A stretch of DNA of 35,135 nucleotides, from the NCBI GenBank assembly GCA_900299235.1, contig OMIZ01000166.1, forward strand, positions 1 to 35,135, written 5' to 3'. Shown here one piece after another: positions 24,496 through 32,220 of this stretch (positions are counted from its first letter, which is position 1; each line of letters opens with the position of its first letter). The notes beneath the pieces are model-generated. The model was not told the DNA's origin. It searched no databases and saw nothing but the letters and a program-made list of their open reading frames with translations. This stretch comes from Actinomycetota bacterium (lineage in GTDB: Bacteria > Actinomycetota > Thermoleophilia > Gaiellales > Gaiellaceae). The position numbers and the translations under genes were made by a program.

Positions 24496-25756
24496 GGAGT
24501 TTCGCGAAGCGCTCTTCGTCCTTGAACGGTCCGATGACCGCAAGGTTGAGAGCATCTGTGCGAATGAGGTCCTGCGCGACGCGCTGGATGTCCTCTGCCG
24601 TGACCTTGTCGATCTCGGTGAGGTAGTCGACCGGCTCAAGGGCTGAGCCCTCGAGGACTTCGCGGTTGAGGCCGTACATGATCAGACCCTGCGGCGTCTC
24701 GGTGCGAAGAACGAATCGCCCCTTCGAGAGCGAGCGTGCCTTTTCAAGCTCATCTGCCGGAACCTTTTCGTTCGCGAGGCGATGGAACTGCTCGACGATC
24801 ACCGAGACAGCGTCGTCGATGCGGGTGATGTCGACTCCGGCCTGGGCGTACAGCGATCCGGCATCGGTGTAGCTGTGGTTCGTCCCAAAGACGTAGTAGG
24901 CGAGGCCACGGCGCTCGCGCACCTCAAGGAAGAGGCGCGATGACATGCCGCCACCAAGGACGGTCGCGAGCATCGCAAGCGCGTACCGGTCGGGGTGGCC
25001 GATGCCGATGCTCGGAACGCCAAGAATGATGTGAGCTTGGTCGGCGTCCTTGTGCTGAACGCGCACTCGCGGACCGGTCTGTGTGGGGGTCGGCGCCGGC
25101 GCCGGCCGACCGTCGGCCTTCCCGGTCATGTCGCCGAGGTGGCTCTCAAGCAGCGGAATCAGGTCGTCGCCGACCATGCCGCTGACGCCAACGACCATGC
25201 GATCGGGGCGGTACCACTCGTCCAGGTACCCGAGGAACGTGTCGCGGCTCGCCGCCTTGATCGTCTCCTTTGTGCCGAGGACCTCCCACCCAAGCGGGTT
25301 GTCGCCGTACATCAGGTCTTCGAAGACGTTGCCGATGTGGTCGCGCGGCGTGTCGGCGTACATGTTCATCTCTTCGAGAATGACGCCCTTCTCGCGCTCG
25401 ATCTCTTCCGGGTCGAACTTCGAGTGGCGAAGCATGTCGACGAGCACGTCAAGGGCGGTGTCACGGTCGGCGCCGGCGCAACGGACGTAGTAGCCCGTGT
25501 ACTCCTTTGAGGTGAAGGCGTTGAACTCGCCACCGATTCCGTCGACGATCGTCGTCAGGTCGCGCGATGACGGGCGGCGCTCGGTTCCCTTGAAGAACAT
25601 GTGCTCCGCGAAGTGCGCAATGCCGCGATTCTCGGCATGCTCGTACCGCGAGCCGGCGGCGAGCATGATGAAGCACGCGACCGATTGCGCATGGGGAAGC
25701 GGTGCCGTGAGAACGCGGAGACCGTTGGAGAGCTGCTGCCGTTCAAAGACGCCCAT
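24485..25756 (-). CDS. M16 zinc metalloprotease (mitochondrial processing peptidase-like)
   Basis: The 423-residue protein starts at ATG 25756. The inverted zinc motif His48-F-A-Glu51-His52 in GIAHFAEHMFFKGT is complete, with the third ligand in EKGVILEEMNMY around Glu128/Glu129. DGIGGEFNAFTSKEYTGYYV and the second-half RERRGLAYYVFGT are classic for the M16B branch of bacterial processing peptidases. Such enzymes cleave oligopeptides or signal-type peptides in the cytoplasm. It contains both halves in one chain, so a homodimer is likely. It is divergent from the SIS gene with only 25 nt between starts. Confidence 0.93.
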   Translation of the reverse strand: MGVFERQQLSNGLRVLTAPLPHAQSVACFIMLAAGSRYEHAENRGIAHFAEHMFFKGTERRPSSRDLTTIVDGIGGEFNAFTSKEYTGYYVRCAGADRDTALDVLVDMLRHSKFDPEEIEREKGVILEEMNMYADTPRDHIGNVFEDLMYGDNPLGWEVLGTKETIKAASRDTFLGYLDEWYRPDRMVVGVSGMVGDDLIPLLESHLGDMTGKADGRPAPAPTPTQTGPRVRVQHKDADQAHIILGVPSIGIGHPDRYALAMLATVLGGGMSSRLFLEVRERRGLAYYVFGTNHSYTDAGSLYAQAGVDITRIDDAVSVIVEQFHRLANEKVPADELEKARSLSKGRFVLRTETPQGLIMYGLNREVLEGSALEPVDYLTEIDKVTAEDIQRVAQDLIRTDALNLAVIGPFKDEERFAKLLSA

Positions 25757-25781
25757 CGCGTCGATCGTATAGACCTACGGC

Positions 25782-26639
25782 ATGTCTGGGGCGACAAGAC
25801 GCACGATCTACGCGCAGCCTGAGTGGCTCAGCCTCGTTCCGCGCCACGTGCGTTTCCCCGTGGATGCGCATGTCGTCGCGACTGGTTGTGGCACGTCGTT
25901 CCACGCCGCACAGACCAACGGGTATGCGGTGCAGGCGCTGGAGGCGGTGCTCTCGCCACCCGAGGCCGACCTGATGGTGTGTGTCAGTCACGAGGGTGAT
26001 ACGGCGTTGACCCTCGAGGCGGCTCACGCATTTGCGGGGCCGAAGTGGCTTGTCACCGGCAAGGTCGACTCGCCTCTCGGTGAGCTCGCCGACGAGATCA
26101 TCGTCGTCACCCCCGAGATCGAGACGTCCTGGTGTCACACGGCGAGCTACACCTGCGCCGTGGCTGCACTCGCGGCGCTCCGCGGTGAAGAGATCGACGA
26201 GCTGCCCGCCGCTGTCGGGCGTGCGCTTGTCGAGGAGGAGGCTCCCTGGCAGTCGCGGTTCATCGTCGCAGGAGCCGGTCGTGACTGGCCGACCGCGCAG
26301 GAGGCCGTACTCAAGCTGCGGGAGGGCGCACACGTTGCAGCGGAAGCGCACCAGACCGAGCAGCTCCTCCACGGCCACCTCGCCGCAATCGACGAGACCG
26401 TGCGTGCCTACGTCCTTGAGGGCGAAGGTCGCGCCGCCGAGCGCGCTCACGCGGCGGTCGCCGCCCTTCAGGAGCTCGGTGCGGAGGTCACGCTCGTTCC
26501 GACCGAGCACCCCGTGGTCGACATCGTTCGCTTCCAGCTGCTCACTCTGGTGATCGCTGAGTCGCTCGGTATCGACCCCGACCCGATCCATCGCGACGAC
26601 GAGCGTTGGGCTCGCGCCGCCGCCGCGCACAAGCAGTAG
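25782..26639 (+). CDS. Double-SIS domain phosphosugar isomerase/deaminase-like protein
   Basis: The 285-residue protein starts at ATG 25782. The first SIS domain contains VVATGCGTSFHAAQTNGYAV and LMVCVSHEGDTALTL. The second contains FIVAGAGRDWPTAQEAVLKLREG. This matches the isomerase half of GlmS, with no N-terminal glutaminase. HQTEQLLHGHLAAIDE corresponds to the region before the C-terminal tail, which is altered. It may act on an amino-sugar phosphate or serve as a regulator. SHEGDT differs from the usual SQSGET phosphate-binding loop, so the preferred ligand may differ. No sugar operon is attached. Confidence 0.8.
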   Translation: MSGATRRTIYAQPEWLSLVPRHVRFPVDAHVVATGCGTSFHAAQTNGYAVQALEAVLSPPEADLMVCVSHEGDTALTLEAAHAFAGPKWLVTGKVDSPLGELADEIIVVTPEIETSWCHTASYTCAVAALAALRGEEIDELPAAVGRALVEEEAPWQSRFIVAGAGRDWPTAQEAVLKLREGAHVAAEAHQTEQLLHGHLAAIDETVRAYVLEGEGRAAERAHAAVAALQELGAEVTLVPTEHPVVDIVRFQLLTLVIAESLGIDPDPIHRDDERWARAAAAHKQ

Positions 26640-26697
26640 CTCAGCGCTCGGCCGGCGCCCGATTCAAGCACGGCTCCTGCTGGCCGATCAGCGTGGT

Positions 26698-26859
26698 GTG
26701 AAAGCTCTGCTGGTCATCATCTGCATCGTCTTTGCCGCCGGACTTGGCGCTGCCACGCCGATGGTCTGGGATCCGTCGAGCTTCACGGGGGAGTCGCTCT
26801 ACTGCGCGCTCGTCGGTGCGTGGGTCGGCCGTTGGCTCGGCGCCCGCGTGTCGTTTTAG
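26698..26859 (+). CDS. Tiny one- or two-helix membrane protein
   Basis: A 53-residue reading frame begins at GTG 26698 and stops with TAG at 26857-26859, 3 nt before the convergent aminotransferase gene. It opens KALLVIICIVFAAGLGAATP, a clear membrane helix. A second hydrophobic stretch, SLYCALVGAWVGRWLGARV, follows a short polar loop (WDPSSFTGE). The frame is open further upstream without ATG or GTG, and no ribosome site is obvious, so the start is uncertain. Function unknown. Confidence 0.5.
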   Translation: MKALLVIICIVFAAGLGAATPMVWDPSSFTGESLYCALVGAWVGRWLGARVSF

Positions 26860-26862
26860 GAA

Positions 26863-28011
26863 CTACCGCGCGAGCTCTGCGAGCAGGCCATCGATCTCGG
26901 CCTCGGTGTTCGGGTGGAGGATGCCAACCCGAACGACGCCGTCAGGAAGGTCGAGGCGTCGCATGATCTCAAGCGCGTAGTTGTTGCCATGCCATACGGC
27001 GTAGCCGGCGTTCCCGAGTCGTTCCGCTGCCGCCGCCGGTGACTCGTTGGGGTTCGTGATGGCAAACGTCGCGACGCGGCCGTCCATTGTGGTCGGGCCG
27101 TGCAGCGTCCAGCTGCTTGGCAGCCCATCGAGGAACCGCTGACCGAGCGCGTGCTCGCGCTCGAGGATGAACTCCCAGCCGACCTCTTGCATGTAGTCGA
27201 CAGCTGCCACGAACCCCGCGAGCAGCTCGTGTGCGAGCGTGCCCGTCTCGTAGCGGTGGCCGGGCGGATTGTCGTCAGCCGGGCGCACCTTGTAGGCGCG
27301 CCAGCCCTCAAGCAGCTCGCGACGCGCGTAGGCGAGCCCGAGGTGGGGCCCGTAAAACTTGTACGGCGAGCAGAGCAGCACGTCGGCGCCGATCGCACGC
27401 ACGTCAATCGGCCCGTGAGGCGCGTAGTGCACCGCGTCGACCCAGGCGAGCGCGCCAACGCTGTGGGCAAGCTCCGCAATCTCTGCCACCGGGTTGACGA
27501 CCCCGATCGCATTCGACGCCCAGGTGTAGGCAACGACGCGCGTCCGTTCGGAAAGCAGCGACCGGAGGTGATCGAGGTCGAGCCGACAAGCTTCGTCGAC
27601 CTCAACGAGGTGCACCACGAGTCCCTTGTCGTGGGCCAGCTCAAGCCACGGCGAGATGTTCGCGTCATGGTCGAGCTTCGTGCAGATGATCTCGTCGCCG
27701 GCCTGCCACTGGCGGGCGGCCGCCCGCGAGAGCGAGAAGTTGAGCGTGGTCATGTTCTGCCCGAACGCGACTTCATCCGCATCGGCACCCAGGAAAGCAC
27801 CGGCGGTCTCGTGCGCCAGGTCGATCAGTGCGTCGCTTCGGCGCGCGGTTGGGAAGAGCCCGCCGTGATTCGCGTTTGACGTGCGCAGGTAGTCGCCGAT
27901 CGCCTCAATGACCGTGTCGGGGGTCTGGGTGCCACCTGGGCCGTCGAAGAATGCGAGTGGCTGACGGAGCGCCGTGAACCGGGCGCGGATCCGTTCGATC
28001 TCCGTCGGCAC
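26863..28011 (-). CDS. Class V aminotransferase / cysteine desulfurase-like protein
   Basis: I start this 382-residue protein at GTG 28011, just after the OsmC stop; GTG 28029 is the alternative. It is a PLP enzyme of the NifS/SufS branch. FFDGPGGTQTP opens the fold. WASNAIGVVNPV and LAWVDAVHYAPH supply the PLP-stacking and aspartate residues. CSPYKFYGPHLG carries the Schiff-base Lys218. The flexible cysteine loop near residue 320-350 of true desulfurases is not obvious: the region reads GNAGYAVWHGNNYALE without Cys. It may therefore be a lyase or aminotransferase relative. It is probably cotranscribed with the OsmC gene. Confidence 0.85.
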   Translation of the reverse strand: MPTEIERIRARFTALRQPLAFFDGPGGTQTPDTVIEAIGDYLRTSNANHGGLFPTARRSDALIDLAHETAGAFLGADADEVAFGQNMTTLNFSLSRAAARQWQAGDEIICTKLDHDANISPWLELAHDKGLVVHLVEVDEACRLDLDHLRSLLSERTRVVAYTWASNAIGVVNPVAEIAELAHSVGALAWVDAVHYAPHGPIDVRAIGADVLLCSPYKFYGPHLGLAYARRELLEGWRAYKVRPADDNPPGHRYETGTLAHELLAGFVAAVDYMQEVGWEFILEREHALGQRFLDGLPSSWTLHGPTTMDGRVATFAITNPNESPAAAAERLGNAGYAVWHGNNYALEIMRRLDLPDGVVRVGILHPNTEAEIDGLLAELAR

Positions 28012-28013
28012 GG

Positions 28014-28412
28014 CTACGAGACGTCCCACTCGTAGCGAGGCGCGATCGCAAGCGACGCGCCAACGAAGCAGTCGCGCTGTGCCTTCTCCAACATCTGCGC
28101 AAGACCGTCGCCTGCTGGCGGTGTCAGCACCGCCTCGATGCGCAGCGTGATTCCGGTGAAGGCGTACCGGCCATCGCTCTCGCGCCGCGTGATCGTTCCG
28201 CGGGCCGAGCCGATCGCCCGCATCTCATGCCCGGCGCGTTTTGCGTGGTAGTCGAGGCTCGCGATCGAACAGCGTACGAGCGCCGCCAGCAACAGATGAT
28301 CGGGCGTCCAGTCGGCCGGCACCGCGATCGTGGAGCCGCCAGGGATCGACACCGCCCCGTGCCGATCGACCTCAACTTCGTATTCAAAGACCTTCGCGCG
28401 CGGGGCACTCAT
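28014..28412 (-). CDS. OsmC/Ohr-family peroxide-reducing protein
   Basis: The 132-residue protein starts at ATG 28412 (SAPRAKVFEYEVEVDR). Two conserved cysteines of the OsmC/Ohr fold are present: one in LVRCSIASLDYHAK, the usual peroxidatic position, and one in QRDCFVGASLAI, the resolving position. Family members reduce organic hydroperoxides or act on small electrophiles using lipoamide or other thiols. It ends just before the aminotransferase start, so the two form a likely operon. A protective role fits the thiol-stress genes elsewhere in the window, but no SigR-type promoter was seen in front of it. Confidence 0.88.
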   Translation of the reverse strand: MSAPRAKVFEYEVEVDRHGAVSIPGGSTIAVPADWTPDHLLLAALVRCSIASLDYHAKRAGHEMRAIGSARGTITRRESDGRYAFTGITLRIEAVLTPPAGDGLAQMLEKAQRDCFVGASLAIAPRYEWDVS

Positions 28413-28475
28413 GTGCGACACGCTACACCGCGGCCTCGGTCCGGTCCGTCCGGTTCGGGTCCTACAGTGGCGCCC

Positions 28476-28652
28476 GTGAGGCTCAGAATCCTCTCGGAAG
28501 CCGAGTGCTACGTCAGGTGCTACGGCAGCCGGCCCGACGAAACGGTCAGCATCGTGCGTGTCCTTGAGACGCGTGCGTGGCGCAGCGCGCGCGCAGTCGA
28601 GATCAACGAAGTCGAGCAGGAGGGGCACGTCGTGCCGGAGGAGGCCGCATGA
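28476..28652 (+). CDS. Small protein of unknown function
   Basis: A 58-residue frame starts at GTG 28476, 64 nt upstream-divergent from OsmC. It reads RLRILSEAECYVRCYGSRPD, with two cysteines four residues apart, then an acidic/basic mix ending EEAA. Codon use is normal for the genome (mostly G/C in third positions), which supports coding. Its end overlaps an ATG (ATGA) preceded by GGAGGAGG, so a following gene is expected. The family is not recognised. A shift in reading frame at its end is possible (see findings). Confidence 0.6.
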   Translation: MRLRILSEAECYVRCYGSRPDETVSIVRVLETRAWRSARAVEINEVEQEGHVVPEEAA

Positions 28653-28813
28653 GCGCGTCTCCGCGTTGCGCGAGTTGGACGTCACGGCGGCGGTACGCAC
28701 CGCCCGTGAAGGGACGTCCTGTGCCACCGATCGCGAGCTCGTGGATCTGTACTGCAACGTGGGAGTCGCGTCTGCCACGCTGTCTGCCTCGTGGCCGCGT
28801 CAAGCCCAAGTAA
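28649..28813 (+). CDS. Doubtful short reading frame (54 residues) or frame-shifted remnant
   Basis: An ATG at 28649 has an ideal ribosome site (GGAGGAGG, 28637-28644) and runs 54 codons to TAA at 28811-28813. The product is rich in Arg, Pro, Ser, Trp and Cys and its third positions are only moderately G/C, so it does not look like a normal protein. The neighbouring frame, from 28651, reads a more protein-like sequence (ERVSALRELDVTAAVRTARE) but has no ATG or GTG start. Either this is a tiny gene, or one base is missing or extra here. I see no function. Confidence 0.25.
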   Translation: MSASPRCASWTSRRRYAPPVKGRPVPPIASSWICTATWESRLPRCLPRGRVKPK

Positions 28814-29780
28814 CACGTCGGCAACCCACGCAAGCGATGTGCCGGACGTTCTCCGGCCCGGACTCGCGTGCGTCTTCTGCGGGATCAATCCCGGCCGGTT
28901 CTCTGCGGCAGCTGCCGCCCACTTTGCAAATCCACGCAACGACTTCTGGCGGCTGCTTCATGACGGCGGGTTCACGCCTCGCCTCCTCGCGCCCGACGAG
29001 CAGTTCGAGCTGCTCGATCTTGGGTTCGGAATCACGAACGCCGCCTATCGCACAACGCCGGGGTCGAGCGATCTCCGCCGCCGCGACTTCGACCTCGAGC
29101 GACTACGAACAACGGTGCGTACGTTCGAGCCACGCGCGATCGCCTTCGTCGGCAAGGAGGCCTACCGCGGACTCTTCGGTGAGCGGCCCGAGCACGGGCC
29201 GCAGCTGAGGGCGCTGGGTGCCACCGGGCTCTTCGTATTGCCCTCGACCTCGCCCGCTAATGCGGCCGTCCCCTACGCCGAGCGTCTTGCGTGGTTCAGA
29301 CAGCTTCGAGCCTGGATTGAGCCCGAGCCACGCCAAGCCGTTCGCGCTCTCGTCATCGACGCCGACGAACGTGTCCTGCTCTTCCGTTTCGAAGGGGCGA
29401 AAGGCGCGGATATCTGGTGGGCGACGCCCGGTGGGGGCATCGAGGCAGGTGAGGATGAGAACACGGCGCTTCGCCGCGAGCTGGCCGAAGAGGTCGGCCT
29501 CGTCGACTTCGAGCAGGGGCCGTGGGTGTGGGAGCGCGAGCACGTCTTTCCGTGGCTTGGTCGTCTCCTCCGGCAGCGCGAACGCTTCGCCGTCGTTCGC
29601 GTGTCGGATCCGGCGGTGACGCCGGCGATCGACCTCGGGCCTGAGGGGATCCGTGGTTGGCGCTGGTGGACGCTCGCCGAGCTGGCAACGACAACCGAGC
29701 GACTCGGCCCTCCAGCGCTTGCGACGCACGTGGAGGCGCTTCTCCGCGACGGGCCCCCACCTGCACCCATTAGCCTGTAG
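28791..29780 (+). CDS. Mug-type uracil-DNA glycosylase fused to a Nudix hydrolase
   Basis: The 329-residue protein starts at GTG 28791; GTG 28839 is a plausible later start. Residues ~20-175 are a mismatch-specific uracil/thymine DNA glycosylase of the Mug/TDG family. GINPG (31-35) is the catalytic motif with Asn33. NPRNDFWRLL and GFGITN follow, and PSTSPANA (151-158) stands for the second Mug motif that inserts into DNA. Residues ~183-329 are a Nudix domain with the complete box G215-x5-E221-x7-R229-E-L-x-E-E-x-G-L. The pair would remove damaged or deaminated bases from DNA and hydrolyse a nucleotide, perhaps a damaged dNTP. The usual Mug is only ~165 residues, so the fusion is notable. It precedes a four-helix membrane protein gene. 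Confidence 0.88.
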   Translation: MAASSPSNTSATHASDVPDVLRPGLACVFCGINPGRFSAAAAAHFANPRNDFWRLLHDGGFTPRLLAPDEQFELLDLGFGITNAAYRTTPGSSDLRRRDFDLERLRTTVRTFEPRAIAFVGKEAYRGLFGERPEHGPQLRALGATGLFVLPSTSPANAAVPYAERLAWFRQLRAWIEPEPRQAVRALVIDADERVLLFRFEGAKGADIWWATPGGGIEAGEDENTALRRELAEEVGLVDFEQGPWVWEREHVFPWLGRLLRQRERFAVVRVSDPAVTPAIDLGPEGIRGWRWWTLAELATTTERLGPPALATHVEALLRDGPPPAPISL

Positions 29781-29784
29781 CACG

Positions 29785-30240
29785 ATGTTCGAAGTAATCG
29801 TGATCGTGCACCTGCTCGCGGCCTCGGTGTGGCTTGGAGGCTCTGTCGCGCTCATCGTGGCGGCCGTACCGTCGATCCGCACGCTTGAACTTGAGCACCG
29901 CGTGATTGCGATGAAGCGCATTGGCCTGCGCTGGCGTCCGCTCGGGTACGGCTCGCTGATCGTCCTCGGTGTGACGGGCGTCGAGCTTGCCCGTCACGAC
30001 TGGGAGCAGGGCCGCTCGCCGTTCCAGACGGTGCTCTGGGTTAAGGTCGCCCTGTCGCTCGGCATCGTGCTCGCGTCGTATCTGCACAACTTCGTGCTTG
30101 GCCCGCGCGTCCAGGCTGAGGTTCGGGAGCAGCGCCCGCAGAAGACACGCCCGATTCTTGTAGTTGTCGGTTACGTCAGCCTTGCGCTCACGATCACCGT
30201 GCCGATTCTCGGCGCGATCCTCGCGAAGCTCGCGGGCTAA
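29785..30240 (+). CDS. Four-helix membrane protein (CopD/DUF-like)
   Basis: The 151-residue protein starts at ATG 29785, 4 nt after the glycosylase-Nudix stop. It has four hydrophobic helices: EVIVIVHLLAASVWLGGSVA, LGYGSLIVLGVTGVEL, VKVALSLGIVLASYLHNFVL and VVVGYVSLALTITVPILGAIL. The first helix, with HLLAASVWLGG, is like CopD-type copper-resistance membrane proteins and heme-binding relatives. A histidine in helix 1 (VHLL) and one in helix 3 (YLHNF) could bind metal or heme. The function is not established. Close spacing suggests cotranscription with the repair fusion. Confidence 0.7.
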   Translation: MFEVIVIVHLLAASVWLGGSVALIVAAVPSIRTLELEHRVIAMKRIGLRWRPLGYGSLIVLGVTGVELARHDWEQGRSPFQTVLWVKVALSLGIVLASYLHNFVLGPRVQAEVREQRPQKTRPILVVVGYVSLALTITVPILGAILAKLAG

Positions 30241-30243
30241 CGC

Positions 30244-31905
30244 CTAGCCGCGCCAGCGGTTGGTGATCGGCGTGCGCCGATCACGGCCGAACGCCTTCGT
30301 ACGCAGCTTGACTCCGGGCGGAGCTTGCCGACGCTTGTATTCGGCACGGTCGATCAGTCCGAGCGCACGGTCGACAACTGACTGCTCGAAGCCATCGGCG
30401 AGGAGTTCGTCGCGCGAGCGGTCGCCTTCGACGTATGCCTCAAGGACCGCGTCGAGCTTGTCGTAGGGCGGCAGCGAATCTTCATCGCGCTGATCGGGCC
30501 GCAGCTCGGCGCTCGGAGCGCGATCGATTGTCGACTGCGGAATCAGCTCGCGCCCTGCCCGTTCGTTCAGATGGCGTGCCAGTCGAAAGACGTCGGTCTT
30601 GAAGACGTCCTTCAGCAGCGCGAAGCCGCCCACGAGGTCGCCGTAGAGCGTCGAGTACCCAACCGACATCTCTGACTTGTTGCCGGTGGCGATGACGATC
30701 CAACCGAACTTGTTCGAGAGACCCATCAGGAGTGTTCCGCGGGCACGTGCCTGGATGTTCTCTTCGGTCAGGTCGGGTGGTCGCCCGTCGAACGACGGCG
30801 CCAGAGCGGTGTCGAAGGCGGCGACGACCGGCTCGATCGGGATCTCCCGGAAGTCGATGCCGAGCGATTCGGCGACGGCGCGCGCATCGCTGCGCGTGTC
30901 AGCCGAGGAGTAGCGCGATGGCATCGAGACCCCGTGCACCCGATCGGCACCGAGCGCGCCGACGCAGAGCGCGGCCGTCAGGGCTGAATCGATTCCACCG
31001 GACAGGCCAATGACGACCTCGCCGAAGCCATTCTTGTTGATGTAGTCGGCAAGTCCGAGTTCAAGGGCCTGTCGCATCTGCTCGAGGTCGTCGAGCTGGG
31101 GTGCGAGCGGCGGTCGGAGGGGCTGACCTTCGTGTCCGAACGCGGCGATGTCGACGGTTGGCTGTGTGGCCACCGACGAAGGGATCTCGACATCGACCAC
31201 GAGGAATGCCTCCTCGAACCCCGGTGCGCGCGCGATCACCGTCCCGTCAGCAGCGATCACCACCGAGTGGCCATCGAAGACGAGCTCGTCCTGGCCGCCC
31301 ACCATGTTGCAGAGGGCAAAGACGCAGTTGTTGTCGCGTGCCCGCTGCTGCAGCATCGCTTCGCGCTCCCTGTCTTTGCCGACGTGGAAGGGCGACGCCG
31401 AGAGGTTTGCGAGCAGGCGCGCTCCCGCGGCGGCGAGTCCCGATGTCGTTGGGCCCGGGAACCAGATGTCCTCGCAGATCGTTGGCCCCACAATCACATC
31501 GCCCGCATCGAGCAAGACGTAGTCGCTGCCCGCTTCGAACCACCGCTCCTCATCGAACACCCCGTAGTTCGGCAGGAGCTGCTTGCGGTACGCCGCCACG
31601 AGCGCGCCGTTCGAGAGCACCCAGGCCGTGTTGTAGAGGTGGTCGCCAGCTCGTTCCGGACCGCCGACGAGCGCCGTGAGCCCTGTCGTGTGCGGCAGGA
31701 GCTCATCGACGACCGCGCGTGCCGCACGGACGAATGCCGGGCGGTGGAGGAGATCCTCTGGCGGGTAGCCGGTGATCGCGAGTTCGGGGAAGAGCACGAG
31801 GTCGGCACGAGCTGCGCGCGCGTCGGCGAGGCGCGCGACGATCGCGTCGCGGTTACCGGCGAGATCTCCCACAACGCTGTTTGACTGGGCAAGTGCGAGT
31901 CGCAT
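30244..31905 (-). CDS. nadE: Glutamine-dependent NAD+ synthetase
   Basis: The 553-residue protein starts at ATG 31905. It makes NAD+ from nicotinic acid adenine dinucleotide, ATP and glutamine in the cytoplasm. The N-terminal nitrilase-type glutaminase has Glu41 in LVLFPELAITGYPPEDLL, Lys108 in AAYRKQLLPNYGVFDE and Cys144 in GPTICEDIWFPG. The C-terminal synthetase has the ATP pyrophosphatase loop SGGIDS (302-307). IATGNKSEMSVGYSTLYGD lies further on. The two-domain form at ~550 residues is the short bacterial class, shorter than the ~680-residue mycobacterial enzyme. It converges with the four-helix membrane protein gene and appears monocistronic. Confidence 0.96.
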   Translation of the reverse strand: MRLALAQSNSVVGDLAGNRDAIVARLADARAARADLVLFPELAITGYPPEDLLHRPAFVRAARAVVDELLPHTTGLTALVGGPERAGDHLYNTAWVLSNGALVAAYRKQLLPNYGVFDEERWFEAGSDYVLLDAGDVIVGPTICEDIWFPGPTTSGLAAAGARLLANLSASPFHVGKDREREAMLQQRARDNNCVFALCNMVGGQDELVFDGHSVVIAADGTVIARAPGFEEAFLVVDVEIPSSVATQPTVDIAAFGHEGQPLRPPLAPQLDDLEQMRQALELGLADYINKNGFGEVVIGLSGGIDSALTAALCVGALGADRVHGVSMPSRYSSADTRSDARAVAESLGIDFREIPIEPVVAAFDTALAPSFDGRPPDLTEENIQARARGTLLMGLSNKFGWIVIATGNKSEMSVGYSTLYGDLVGGFALLKDVFKTDVFRLARHLNERAGRELIPQSTIDRAPSAELRPDQRDEDSLPPYDKLDAVLEAYVEGDRSRDELLADGFEQSVVDRALGLIDRAEYKRRQAPPGVKLRTKAFGRDRRTPITNRWRG

Positions 31906-31940
31906 AGATACCCCAGGTTTTGGCCTCGGGAGCGAAAACT

Positions 31941-32102
31941 CTAACGCACGCGGCGGCGCCAGGCGAGCACGACGATCGCGACGATCCCGAAGATCCCATA
32001 CGAGAGCGCGATCAGGAGCCGGTTGTTGTCGCGATGGCCGATCGCAGCAAGCGTCGCGCCGAGCGCAAGCAACACAATCAGCCCGATTCGCACCTGCGTC
32101 AT
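31941..32102 (-). CDS. Small two-helix membrane protein
   Basis: A 53-residue frame starts at ATG 32102; ATG 32132 would add 10 residues. It holds VRIGLIVLLALGATLAAIG and LIALSYGIFGIVAIVVLAW, two membrane helices joined by a polar turn (HRDNNR), and a basic end (RRRVR). Neither start has a strong ribosome site. It lies between the NAD synthetase gene and the divergent DHA2 pump. Such small hairpin membrane proteins are common; no function can be read. Confidence 0.5.
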   Translation of the reverse strand: MTQVRIGLIVLLALGATLAAIGHRDNNRLLIALSYGIFGIVAIVVLAWRRRVR

Positions 32103-32220
32103 GGTGAAACGCTCACGCACGTACACGAGCATAGTTCGCCCGCCAGGAATCTCTGTCAGCGTTGTGCCCGCTGGTAGCCTCGCCTTGCCCGTACCGGGCG
32201 GGAGAGACGAGGGGGAAACG

